Below are positions 1 through 5,284 of a stretch of DNA of 5,284 bases, one piece after another. Position numbers and translations under genes: made by a program. Position 1 is the first letter of the stretch, and each line of letters opens with the position of its first letter. The notes under the pieces are model-generated. The model searched no databases. It saw nothing but the letters and a program-made list of their open reading frames with translations, and was not told the DNA's origin. Source of the stretch: Christensenella sp. UBA941 (GTDB taxonomy: Bacteria > Bacillota > Clostridia > Christensenellales > UBA941). The stretch spans positions 1-5,284 of the forward strand of contig DBDD01000071.1 in the NCBI GenBank assembly GCA_002293365.1, in the 5' to 3' direction.

Positions 1-2
1 CG

Positions 3-1019
3 GGCGCGGTGGTTACGCGCTCTTTCCCGTCGCCGTCGCTCGCGTCCGGCCAGGGCGAAGAGCAGCGCGGGCGGCAGGATGATCCATACGACACGATGGA
101 ATATCGCCGCGCGTTTATGGCGCACGTTTTACGCGGCGAGGCGATCCCCGCCGAGTATCGCGCCGACGCGGTAACAATGACGACGGACGTTGGCGCGGTT
201 ATCCCCACGACCACGCTAAACAAGATAATCGAAAAGCTCGAAGCGGTGGGCATGATCCTTCCGCTTGTTACGCGCACGGCCTACCGGGGCGGCGTAACGA
301 TTCCGACCTCGACCGCAAAGCCGGTGGCAACATGGGTGGCCGAGGGCAAGGGCAGCGACAAGCAGAAATTTACAACCGGCTCGATCAGCTTTAGTTACCA
401 CAAGCTGCGCTGCGCCGTAGCCGTTACGCTCGAAACCGATACGATGGCGCTTTCGGCCTTTGAAAGCTCCTTGATGAACAACGTTGTTAAGGCCATGACA
501 AAGGCGCTCGAACAGGCGATCATATCGGGCGACGGCGTAGGCAAGCCGAAAGGCATTTTAGCCGAAGAGCCGGAGGCCGGACAAGCGATCGAGAGCGCCG
601 CGCCGTCCTATGACGATCTTATCGACGCCGAGGCCGCCCTGCCTGTCGAGTATGAAAACGGGGCCGTGTGGTGCATGAGCAAAAAGACGTTTATGCAGTA
701 TTACGGCCTTCGCGACGATACCGGGCAACCGATAGGCCGCGTAAATTACGGCATCGCGGGCAAGCCGGAGCGCTCGCTGCTTGGCCGCCCCGTCCTCGTA
801 TGCGGCTATGTTTCGTCATATGTCGCTACGCTGGCAGCGGATACCGTCTTCGCCTTCCTCTTCGACTTTTCGGATTATGTCCTTAATACTAACTTTGCGA
901 TGGGCGTAAAGAAGTATGACGACAACGACACGGACGATAAGGTGACAAAGGCGATCATGCTTGTGGACGGCAAGGTGACGCAGAAGGGCTCGCTCGTCAC
1001 AATCAAAAAGAGCGCCTAG
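3..1019 (+). CDS. HK97-fold major capsid protein (5' partial)
   Basis: Main shell protein of the phage head. The reading frame is open to the left edge, so the true start and most or all of any N-terminal scaffolding (delta) domain lie upstream; the GTG at 9 is only an in-frame codon with no visible ribosome site. Counting from that GTG, residues 28-50 (DTMEYRRAFMAHVLRGEAIP and following) are the linker typical of this family before the mature shell. Residues 92-125 fit the E-loop and are lysine-rich (GKGSDKQK). The family hallmark GDGVGKPKGIL is at 174-184, in the long spine-helix region. The C-terminal part (FAFLFDFSDY, then KAIMLVDGKV) fits the P/A-domain end. Family knowledge: in HK97 relatives a protease encoded just upstream removes the N-terminal arm during maturation; here the cleavage site cannot be placed with confidence. 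It is followed after 18 bases by the connector gene. Identification is strong; only the 5' end is missing. Confidence 0.95.
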   Translation, partial: GAVVTRSFPSPSLASGQGEEQRGRQDDPYDTMEYRRAFMAHVLRGEAIPAEYRADAVTMTTDVGAVIPTTTLNKIIEKLEAVGMILPLVTRTAYRGGVTIPTSTAKPVATWVAEGKGSDKQKFTTGSISFSYHKLRCAVAVTLETDTMALSAFESSLMNNVVKAMTKALEQAIISGDGVGKPKGILAEEPEAGQAIESAAPSYDDLIDAEAALPVEYENGAVWCMSKKTFMQYYGLRDDTGQPIGRVNYGIAGKPERSLLGRPVLVCGYVSSYVATLAADTVFAFLFDFSDYVLNTNFAMGVKKYDDNDTDDKVTKAIMLVDGKVTQKGSLVTIKKSA

Positions 1020-1037
1020 CGCGCGGGAGGGGCGGCC

Positions 1038-1307
1038 ATGCTTGAAAAAGTTAAGCCTGCCTTGCGGGTGAAATCAGCGGCCTTCGATGGTGAAATCGAG
1101 GGCCTTATTGCTGCCTGTCTGTCCGACTTGCGCATAGCGGGAATAAATACGGCCCTGACATGCAAGAGAAAAGCCCTTATCGAAAGGGCCGTTATCCTGT
1201 ACTGCAAGGCGAATTTCGGATATTTCGAGGGCGGCGACAGATACGCGAAAGTGTATGAAGAGCTTAAAATCCGTTTAAGTCTGGCGGGTGAATATCGTGC
1301 AAAATAG
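1038..1307 (+). CDS. Head-tail connector protein (HK97 gp6-like)
   Basis: An 89-residue protein, the usual size of the gp6-like connector family, which forms a ring under the portal and bridges head and neck. The all-helical pattern fits: an N-terminal VKPALRVKSAAFDGEIEGLI segment (residues 5-24), a second helix ACLSDLRIAGI (26-36), then LIERAVILYCKANFGYFEG (47-65) and a C-terminal YEELKIRLSLAGEYR (73-87). The D(G)EI..LI...DL..AGI and AVILYCKANFG motifs are characteristic of the Firmicutes branch. The start is supported by a GGAGG at 1026-1030 with 7 bases to the ATG. It lies directly downstream of the capsid gene and overlaps the next gene by about 11 bases, which is the normal position for this protein. 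A short hairpin lies within it (1173-1189). Function is inferred from family and position; the match is good. Confidence 0.88.
   Translation: MLEKVKPALRVKSAAFDGEIEGLIAACLSDLRIAGINTALTCKRKALIERAVILYCKANFGYFEGGDRYAKVYEELKIRLSLAGEYRAK
1286..1291 (+). promoter_or_regulatory. Ribosome binding site deciding a GTG start
   Basis: GGGTGA matches the 3' part of the ideal Shine-Dalgarno sequence (AGGAGGTGA) and is separated by ATATC from GTG at 1297. It argues for 1297 over the in-frame GTG at 1288, which overlaps this site. The same GGGTGA arrangement precedes the TTG start at 2026. It lies inside the last codons of the connector gene. Confidence 0.55.
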
Positions 1308-1659
1308 GCAATGTGAAGGTGTTATAGAGCTAATCGCGGAAACCTACGGCTTTGACGATGATAATAACCATGTCGTTACCGGCGAAACAATGACAGAGGT
1401 ATTCTGCACCGTCAAAAGCGTAAGGCAAAGCGAATTTTATCAAGCGGCCACGGCTGACCTAAAGCCGGAGGTCGTGTTTGAAATTCGCCGCCCCGAATAC
1501 GACGGCCAAACGGCGCTTATATTCGAGTGCGACCGCTACGAGGTTATACGGACATTTGGGCCGGACGTTGAAAAGCTCGAAATCGTCTGTAAAAAGCTGA
1601 TAGCGGCGACGCGGAGCGGCGCGAGCGCGGAGGCCTACGATGAAGATAACGGCCAATAG
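1297..1659 (+). CDS. Head closure / head-tail adaptor protein
   Basis: A 120-residue protein of the head-tail joining family (SPP1 gp16 / Phage_H_T_join type), which plugs the connector after DNA packaging and provides the surface for the tail. Diagnostic segments are VFCTVKSVRQSEFYQA (residues 35-50), LKPEVVFEIRRPEYDGQ (55-71), a short beta stretch ALIFECDRYEVIRTF (73-87) and the final strand LEIVCKKL (94-101), all at their usual spacing. The C-terminal tail (102-120) is low-complexity and acidic. Start choice: a GTG at 1297 is preferred because GGGTGA at 1286-1291 sits 5 bases upstream. A longer form from the GTG at 1288 would add three residues (123 in total), but its only purine-rich stretch abuts the start. 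Either start lies inside the end of the connector gene, suggesting translational coupling. The next gene begins within this one. Confidence 0.85.
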   Translation: MQNRQCEGVIELIAETYGFDDDNNHVVTGETMTEVFCTVKSVRQSEFYQAATADLKPEVVFEIRRPEYDGQTALIFECDRYEVIRTFGPDVEKLEIVCKKLIAATRSGASAEAYDEDNGQ

Positions 1660-2029
1660 ACTAAGCGCCGAGCTTAATAACATTTTGCGCGATTTTGGCG
1701 AAGAAGTGGACGGCCTTGTTGACGAGGCGGTCAAAGAGACAGCCGAGGAAACCGTGGAGCTTTTGAAGACGATCGGCGACTATGGCGGCACGGAGTATCG
1801 TAATAGCTTCGCCGTACAGGAAGGCGACGCGCACACGCGCGGAAAGCCGCAATATGTCGTTTTCTCTAAAAAGCTCCATTGGCTTACTCACCTTTTGGAA
1901 AACGGACACGCCAAGCGCGGCGGCAAGGGGCGCACGCGCGCCTTCCCCCACTGGAAACCGGCAGAGGACGCGGCGAAGCAAACCGTCGAGAAAAAAATAC
2001 GCGAGAAAATCGAGGGGGTGAAATCTTGA
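1640..2029 (+). CDS. HK97 gp10-like head-tail joining / tail component protein
   Basis: A 129-residue protein of the HK97 gp10 family, found in the neck region of long-tailed phages and thought to take part in tail completion or head-tail joining. Residues 1-45 are a long amphipathic helix region (NRLSAELNNILRDFGEEVDG then DEAVKETAEETVELLK). The family signature LTHLLENGHAKRGG is at 82-95, with the conserved PHWKPAED at 103-110 and a final helix (111-127). A shift from acidic N-terminus to basic middle is typical. The ATG is preceded by GGAGG at 1629-1633 with a 6-base spacer, located in the end of the closure gene, which it overlaps by 20 bases. Its TGA stop (2027-2029) overlaps the TTG start of the next gene. 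The exact role of this family is less well defined than its membership, which is clear here. Confidence 0.9.
   Translation: MKITANRLSAELNNILRDFGEEVDGLVDEAVKETAEETVELLKTIGDYGGTEYRNSFAVQEGDAHTRGKPQYVVFSKKLHWLTHLLENGHAKRGGKGRTRAFPHWKPAEDAAKQTVEKKIREKIEGVKS
2013..2021 (+). promoter_or_regulatory. Ribosome binding site deciding a TTG start
   Basis: AGGGGGTGA is a good Shine-Dalgarno match, followed by AATC and the TTG at 2026. The TTG overlaps the TGA stop of the gp10-like gene as TTGA, a classic coupling junction. The same frame continues upstream to 1879, but that upstream stretch encodes an arginine-rich peptide shadowing the gp10-like gene, so the TTG is the credible start. Confidence 0.65.
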
Positions 2030-2349
2030 CGTTTAAGGACTTCGGCAAGATTTTGAAGGGCGCGGGCTTTAACGCCGCGCAAGTGCGTTTCAATAAAGCG
2101 CAGCCCTTACCCTATGTCATTTACGGCGCGGCGGGGCGCTCGGATATTCACGCGGACAATATCCATTATTTCAAAATCCCGGATGGTTACGTGGAGCTTT
2201 ACACGGAAAACAAATCGGCGGCGCTGGAAGAGCGGTTGGAGGCCGCGCTCGAAAGCGCCGCGATCCCGTGGGAATGGGACTATGAACAATACATAGAGAG
2301 CGAACACATGATGGTCGTTCGCTGGAATATTCAAATGATCGGAGGATAA
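2026..2349 (+). CDS. Tail terminator / tail completion protein (minor capsid-type)
   Basis: A 107-residue protein starting at a TTG. It occupies the slot between the gp10-like protein and the major tail protein, where Firmicutes siphophages encode a tail terminator/completion protein (DUF3168-like, gpU-like role). This protein caps the tail tube and forms its interface with the neck. Visible family-like segments are LPYVIYGAAGRSDIHADN (residues 28-45), YVELYTENKSAALEERLEAAL (55-75) and YEQYIESEHMMVVRW (86-100): a strand, an 'ADN' turn, a strand plus helix, then a terminal strand. A longer frame from 1879 would add 49 residues of unrelated basic sequence and is rejected. The stop at 2347-2349 lies just after the ribosome site of the major tail gene, 5 bases before its ATG. 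Position and pattern agree, but the specific function is inferred; many databases would call it a hypothetical or minor capsid protein. Confidence 0.75.
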   Translation: MTFKDFGKILKGAGFNAAQVRFNKAQPLPYVIYGAAGRSDIHADNIHYFKIPDGYVELYTENKSAALEERLEAALESAAIPWEWDYEQYIESEHMMVVRWNIQMIGG

Positions 2350-2354
2350 TAAAT

Positions 2355-3023
2355 ATGTCTGAGGCTAGAAAAGCTGATACAAACAAAGTGCGCTGGGGTT
2401 TAAGCAATTTGTATTATGCCCTGTTTTCCAAAACCAGTCTGCCCGACGCGCCCGCGTGGGATAAGCCCGTAAAGGTTCCCGGCGCGGTCGGATTTAGCCC
2501 GGAGGCGCAAAGCGAGGAATACACTTTTTACGCCGATAACATGGCGTACTTTTCGACCTATTCGAGCGGCAGCTATGCAGCCGAGCTTGATATGGCAATT
2601 TTCCCGGACGACATGCTGGCCGACATCTTCGGCTGGCTGTTTGACGCGATCGGCGGCATGATCGAGCGGCAGGGCGGCGAGAAAAGGGACTTTGCCGTAA
2701 TGGGGCAATTCGAGGGCGATAAATCCGGGCGGCGCTGGGTGTACTATAACACCACGGCGGGCATTCCGAGCGAAACGGGAGCGACTACCGAAGGTACGGT
2801 TAACATTCAGCCGCAAAAAATGAAAATCACCATGAACCCGTTAAGCTTCGGTAACGATAAGGTCGCCACGCGCTATTCGCTCGTAAAAAATGCGGACATT
2901 GAAGGAAATGCCGAGGTATACGACAACTTCTTCAATGCCGTATACATTCCGACCGATCTTAGAGCGCCCTCGCCGACCGAACCGACCGAACCGACAGAGC
3001 CTGAGCAGGAGGGGGCGGCGTAA
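2355..3023 (+). CDS. Major tail (tube) protein, phi13-like
   Basis: A 222-residue protein whose hexameric rings stack into the tail tube. The N-terminal part (residues 13-46: RWGLSNLYYALF, then KVPGAVGFSPEAQ), the YADNMAYFSTYSSGSYAAELDMAIFPDDMLADIFGW block (59-94), and the central RDFAVMGQFEGDKSGRRWVYYN (111-132) follow the phi13-type pattern (tube-forming strands, 'LP..ML.DI.G', then '..D..GRR.VYY'). Residues 151-175 (IQPQKMKITMNPL) are the usual late strand. The last 16 residues are a PTE-PTE-PTE-PEQ tail ending EGAA. In relatives such a linker often leads into an Ig-like domain, but here the protein ends. GGAGG at 2341-2345 lies 9 bases before the ATG, the strongest ribosome site in this part, as expected for a highly expressed protein. 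The chaperone gene begins 3 bases after the stop. Confidence 0.9.
   Translation: MSEARKADTNKVRWGLSNLYYALFSKTSLPDAPAWDKPVKVPGAVGFSPEAQSEEYTFYADNMAYFSTYSSGSYAAELDMAIFPDDMLADIFGWLFDAIGGMIERQGGEKRDFAVMGQFEGDKSGRRWVYYNTTAGIPSETGATTEGTVNIQPQKMKITMNPLSFGNDKVATRYSLVKNADIEGNAEVYDNFFNAVYIPTDLRAPSPTEPTEPTEPEQEGAA
2973..2999 (+). repeat. Nine-base tandem repeat coding for PTE
   Basis: CCGACCGAA occurs twice exactly (2973-2981, 2982-2990), then as CCGACAGAG (2991-2999), in frame within the major tail gene and giving three Pro-Thr-Glu units at residues 207-215. Copy number could change by slippage without breaking the frame. It forms a short acidic, proline-rich extension. Confidence 0.8.
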
Positions 3024-3026
3024 ATC

Positions 3027-3446
3027 ATGCGGATACTCAAAAGCGGGGATATCGAAATAAGGATAAGGGCCAATCTTTTGGCCCTTCTTTATTTTCAGCA
3101 AGAATTTGACGACGAAATCATGAGTGCCACGACGGTATTGGCGACAAAGATTATCGCTACTCAAAATCTGCTGGAGGGGAAAGCGGCACTTTTCGGCCTC
3201 GATACGCTGGACATGGCGGCGTATGACTTCGAGGCGCTAAATTGGGCGTCGATTGTCGCGCCCGGCGTCGATATATTGCGTTTGTGCTGGGCGATGGCAA
3301 AAGCGCAGGCGAAGAGCGAGGGAACGACGCTCGAAAAATTTGAGGCGTGGCTTGATAAAGTGGAAGGCGCGAAAATGCGCGATCTACAGGTCGGGGTGTT
3401 CCTCGAAGCCGTAGAGGGCTTTTTTCGTTCAAACGCAGTACGCTAA
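3027..3446 (+). CDS. Tail assembly chaperone (gpG-like)
   Basis: A 139-residue protein in the position of lambda gpG, between the tail tube and tape measure genes. It is not part of the virion; with its frameshifted longer form it keeps the tape measure protein soluble and recruits tube subunits during tail assembly. The N-terminal segment ANLLALLYFQQEFDDEIMSA (residues 15-34) matches the family pattern of a hydrophobic stretch followed by 'Y..EF..D'. The middle (68-96) is helical and contains LCWAMAKAQAK. The gene ends FFRSNAVR and stops at 3444-3446, but ribosomes that shift at the T-run (3420-3425) read on into the next frame. Ribosome site: AGGAGG at 3007-3012 with a further G-run to 3015, a somewhat long spacing of about 11-14 bases. 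The start region contains a terminator-like hairpin. The function is strongly supported by gene order and by the overlapping second frame. Confidence 0.85.
   Translation: MRILKSGDIEIRIRANLLALLYFQQEFDDEIMSATTVLATKIIATQNLLEGKAALFGLDTLDMAAYDFEALNWASIVAPGVDILRLCWAMAKAQAKSEGTTLEKFEAWLDKVEGAKMRDLQVGVFLEAVEGFFRSNAVR
3065..3095 (+). terminator. Intragenic terminator-like hairpin
   Basis: AAGGGCCAA (3065-3073) and TTGGCCCTT (3078-3086) are perfect reverse complements with a TCTT loop, followed by CTTTATTTT (3087-3095). This is the form of an intrinsic terminator on the + strand: a 9-bp stem, a 4-base loop and a T-rich tail (9 T in the 11 bases from 3085 to 3095). It lies inside the chaperone gene, covering codons 13-20, about 40 bases after its start and shortly after the major tail gene. 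As it is within an essential coding region it must be at most partial. It could also protect the 3' end of the tail-tube message, or be a coincidence of the coding sequence. Confidence 0.4.
3413..3426 (+). other. Predicted programmed ribosomal frameshift site (+1, or -2)
   Basis: The chaperone frame and the downstream frame overlap only from 3415 (after a TAG at 3412-3414 in the second frame) to 3446 (stop of the first). Within this overlap the only homopolymer is T6C at 3420-3426, read in the first frame as GGC TTT TTT CGT. A +1 slip moves the Phe tRNA from TTT (3423-3425) to TTC (3424-3426), which suits a GAA anticodon better, and continues with GTT (3427). AGAGGG at 3413-3418 lies 4 bases before the slippery codon, as a Shine-Dalgarno-like stimulator does at the prfB +1 site. 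A -2 slip from TTT (3423) to TTT (3421) gives the same frame with one extra Phe. A -1 shift would lead to unrelated sequence ending at 3530-3532. Confidence 0.7.
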
Positions 3447-3666
3447 AGACGTTGTATCAGACTATGAAGGCAGAACGGACATGCTCGTTATTTCAGCCGG
3501 AAAACGGCTTGGCTTGTCTTTTGACGAAATGAACGAGCTTACAACGCAAGACCTAATAGACCTTTTACATTCAACAGTCAGCGCGGCGAAGAAGGACGCG
3601 GAGCCTACGCCGGACGAGCAGCAGACGCAGTTTGATAGATATTTCGGGGCGGGAGGGCTGGTGTAA
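3427..3666 (+). CDS. C-terminal (T) part of frameshifted tail assembly chaperone gpG-T
   Basis: This is the second-frame half of the gpG-T fusion, joined to the chaperone at the T-run. The full product would be about 212 residues by +1 shift (213 by -2). In lambda, G-T binds the tape measure protein through its T domain and the tube protein through its ends. The sequence from 3427 reads VQTQYAKDVVSDYEGRTDML, then ISAGKRLGLSFDEMNELTTQDLIDLL, the typical T-part pattern '..A.K.LGLS..E.NEL...DL.D', and ends in QTQFDRYFGAGGLV, resembling the family's C-terminal motif. Coding-like sequence starts well before the first ATG (3481), whose ribosome site (AAGG, 3467-3470, 10 bases away) is weak, so independent translation is unlikely to be the main route. 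The stop TAA at 3664-3666 overlaps the tape measure ATG by one base. Confidence 0.75.
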   Translation, partial: VQTQYAKDVVSDYEGRTDMLVISAGKRLGLSFDEMNELTTQDLIDLLHSTVSAAKKDAEPTPDEQQTQFDRYFGAGGLV

Positions 3667-5284
3667 TGTCGAAAAACATCAAAGGTATTACTATCGAAAT
3701 CGGCGGCGATACTACCGGCCTAAGTAAAGCCCTATCCGCGCCCGAAAAGCAAATAACGACGCTGCAAAAGGAGCTTAAAGCGGTCGAGCAGGCGTTAAAG
3801 TTTAACCCCGGCAATATGGAGCTTTTAGGCCAAAAATCCGCGATCCTTGCCAAAGAGGTACAAGCGGCATCGGATAAGCTTAATATCCTACGTGATGCGC
3901 AGGCGCAGGTGCAGGAGCAATTCGAGCGTGGAGAGATCGGCGAAGAGCAATACAGGGCGTTTCAGCGCGAGCTAATCACTACGGAAAGCCGACTTAGCAG
4001 CCTACAGGGGCAGCTTAACGCTACGAACGCCGCTTTAGCCAACGGCGGCGAAACGGTGAAAACCTACGCCGACAAACTTAAAGAGGCCGGGAAGAACCTA
4101 GAGGCCACGGGCGACAAGATTAAAAGCGTCGGCGATAAAATGACAAAGGCTGGCGAAGGGCTGACAAAAGGCGTAACCGCTCCTATTCTCGCGATCGGGG
4201 CGGCGGGCGTCGCGGCTTTTAACGATCTTGACAACGCGCTGGACACGGTTACGACCGCTACAGGCGCAACCGGCGACGCGCTGGACGATTTACACGGCAG
4301 CGTTAAAAACATCGCAAGCACGACAAAATTTGATTTTGAAGACATCGGAAAAGCCGTGGGCGAAGTCAATACACAGTTTGGCAGCTTCGGCGAAGAGGTC
4401 GAGCGCGAAAGCGAGCTTTTACTCCAATTCGCGGATATTACGGGCGGCGACGTTGTAACCAGCACACAAAACGCGCGCGCAGCTATGGAGGCTTACGGCC
4501 TCGAAACCTCCGACCTTGAATCAATACTCGATAGCGTAGCGAAAACGGCGCAAAACACCGGCGCAAGCGTTGATACGTTATTTAGCGCAGCCGTTGACGG
4601 CGCGTACCAGATCAAGGAAATGGGCCTATCATTCGAAGAAGGCGTCGCGATGATGGGGCGTTTTGAGCAAGCGGGCGTTGATTCATCGGCGGCGCTTGCG
4701 TCCATGAGTAAGGCCGCCGTCGAGTATGCGAAGGACGGAAAAACGCTCAAAGATGGCCTTTCGGAAACCATAGATAGAATCAAAAACGCCTCCACCGAAA
4801 CGGAAGCGCTGACCGTCGCGACCGAAGCTTTCGGCACGAAGGGCGCGTCGCGGATGATAGAGGCCATACGGCGCGGAACCTTTAGCCTTGAAGAACTCGA
4901 AGGCGCAGCGGAGAGCGCGGCGGGAACGGTTAAGACGACGTTTGACAGCACGGTCGACCCTATCGATAAGGCGAAAATAGCCTTCAATAATGCGAAATTG
5001 GCGCTTGCCGAGGTCGGCGATGTTATCCAGCGCGAAGCGGCCCCGGCCTTTGACGAAGTAACCGTTATATTAAAAGACGTTAGCAAATGGGTACAAAACC
5101 TAGACGACGATACAAAAAGAAATATTGTTCGATGGGGCGCGCTGGCGGCGGCGATTGGCCCTGTAGTGCTTGTGCTAGGAAAGGTCACAAGCGGTATAGG
5201 CTCGATCGTAAAAACAAGCGGCCAGTTTGTGACGTGGATAGGCAATACAGCCGCGAAGTTTACCGCGATGGGCGCGGCGGGAAC
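3666..5284 (+). CDS. Phage tail tape measure protein, TP901-like (3' partial)
   Basis: The first 539 codons of the protein that sets tail length and fills the tail tube; it continues beyond the right edge. ATG at 3666 overlaps the preceding TAA (TAATG), with GGAGG at 3652-3656 nine bases upstream. Residues 7-24 (GITIEIGGDTTGLSKALS) are the usual N-terminal strand and turn. Residues 25-120 form a long coiled coil with LKFNPGNMELLGQKSAIL (44-61), common in Firmicutes tape measures. Residues 165-184 (GLTKGVTAPILAIGAAGVAA) are a hydrophobic, glycine-rich segment that starts the TP901 core, which runs through FNDLDNALDTVTTATGATG (185-203), ITGGDVVTSTQNARAAMEAYG (258-278), DGAYQIKEMGLSFEEGVAMM (311-330) and FGTKGASRMIEAIRRG (389-404). 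A second hydrophobic stretch is at 490-515 (GALAAAIGPVVLVLGKVTSG). Such segments are linked to membrane passage at DNA entry. Family assignment is strong; total length is unknown. Confidence 0.95.
   Translation, partial: MSKNIKGITIEIGGDTTGLSKALSAPEKQITTLQKELKAVEQALKFNPGNMELLGQKSAILAKEVQAASDKLNILRDAQAQVQEQFERGEIGEEQYRAFQRELITTESRLSSLQGQLNATNAALANGGETVKTYADKLKEAGKNLEATGDKIKSVGDKMTKAGEGLTKGVTAPILAIGAAGVAAFNDLDNALDTVTTATGATGDALDDLHGSVKNIASTTKFDFEDIGKAVGEVNTQFGSFGEEVERESELLLQFADITGGDVVTSTQNARAAMEAYGLETSDLESILDSVAKTAQNTGASVDTLFSAAVDGAYQIKEMGLSFEEGVAMMGRFEQAGVDSSAALASMSKAAVEYAKDGKTLKDGLSETIDRIKNASTETEALTVATEAFGTKGASRMIEAIRRGTFSLEELEGAAESAAGTVKTTFDSTVDPIDKAKIAFNNAKLALAEVGDVIQREAAPAFDEVTVILKDVSKWVQNLDDDTKRNIVRWGALAAAIGPVVLVLGKVTSGIGSIVKTSGQFVTWIGNTAAKFTAMGAAG

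Noticed and set aside
668..886. A 72-codon + strand frame inside the capsid gene
   Set aside because: Shadow frame with arginine-rich translation, no ribosome site and full overlap with the capsid sequence that carries conserved family motifs.
975..1000. Inverted repeat GTGACG / CGTCAC near the end of the capsid gene
   Set aside because: Six base pairs around a 14-base gap without a T-tract, inside coding sequence; too weak to call a terminator or operator.
1879..2025. Upstream in-frame extension of the terminator gene (49 extra residues)
   Set aside because: The extension is arginine-rich, lies out of frame inside the gp10-like gene including its conserved PHWKPAED region, and has no family resemblance. 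The TTG at 2026 has a good ribosome site and a TTGA coupling junction.
3495..3509. Hairpin AGCCG / CGGCT with GAAAA loop after the frameshift site
   Set aside because: The stem has only 5 bp and lies about 70 bases after the slippery site, too far to stimulate frameshifting, with no clean T-tract. It is probably incidental.
3481..3666. Independent 61-residue gene starting at ATG 3481
   Set aside because: Family-like sequence in the same frame extends upstream of this ATG to the T-run, and the ribosome site is weak. The stretch is better explained as the T half of a frameshifted G-T protein, though a minor internal start cannot be excluded.
4942..4970. Promoter-like TTGACA (4942-4947), 17-base spacer, GATAAG (4965-4970)
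   Set aside because: The -35 is perfect, but the -10 matches only 4 of 6 and lacks both terminal T bases. It lies mid-way in the tape measure coding region with no gene start nearby, so chance is more likely.
4493..5245. A 250-codon open frame on the minus strand
   Set aside because: It lies wholly antisense to the tape measure gene. Its serine/alanine/valine-rich translation is the kind produced by complementing alanine- and NCG-rich codons, and no recognisable domain is seen. The + strand frame carries clear TP901-type motifs throughout.

Overview
This window is a continuous stretch of the late structural (head-to-tail) module of a tailed phage with a long tail (siphovirus-type morphology), most likely a prophage. 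All genes lie on the + strand, are tightly packed or overlapping, and follow the canonical order: major capsid protein, head-tail connector, head closure protein, HK97 gp10-like protein, tail terminator/completion protein, major tail protein, tail assembly chaperone with a frameshifted extension, tape measure protein. The window contains no integrase, tRNA, attachment site, CRISPR array or insertion sequence, so prophage versus free phage cannot be decided here.

The protein families (gp6-like connector, phi13-type major tail protein, the short G/GT chaperone pair ending in a QTQFDRYFG-like motif, TP901-type tape measure) point to a phage of Firmicutes, probably Clostridia or a relative. The DNA is moderately GC-rich with many NCG codons (GCG, ACG, TCG, CCG) yet also uses ATA, AGG, CTA and TTA, which is unlike E. 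coli. The host assignment is inference.

Layout: 3-1019 major capsid protein, 5' end outside the window; 1038-1659 the two connector/closure proteins of the neck; 1640-2349 the gp10-like and terminator proteins that finish the head-tail joint; 2355-3023 the tail tube protein; 3027-3666 the tail assembly chaperone pair G and G-T; 3666 to the right edge the first 539 codons of the tape measure protein. No gene-free stretch longer than 18 bases exists. Every junction has a Shine-Dalgarno-like sequence or a stop/start overlap, so the block reads as one polycistronic late transcript with translational coupling.

Nothing points to an undescribed defence or regulatory system; this is an ordinary phage module. 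Two features deserve a second look. (1) The chaperone G/G-T frameshift needs a +1 (or -2) shift, not the common -1. Its site (AGAGGG, then six T and a C) is built much like the bacterial prfB +1 site. (2) A perfect 9-bp hairpin with a 4-base loop and a T-rich tail, with the form of an intrinsic terminator, lies inside the beginning of the chaperone coding region just after the major tail protein gene. It could lower or set expression of the chaperone and tape measure genes relative to the tail tube gene.
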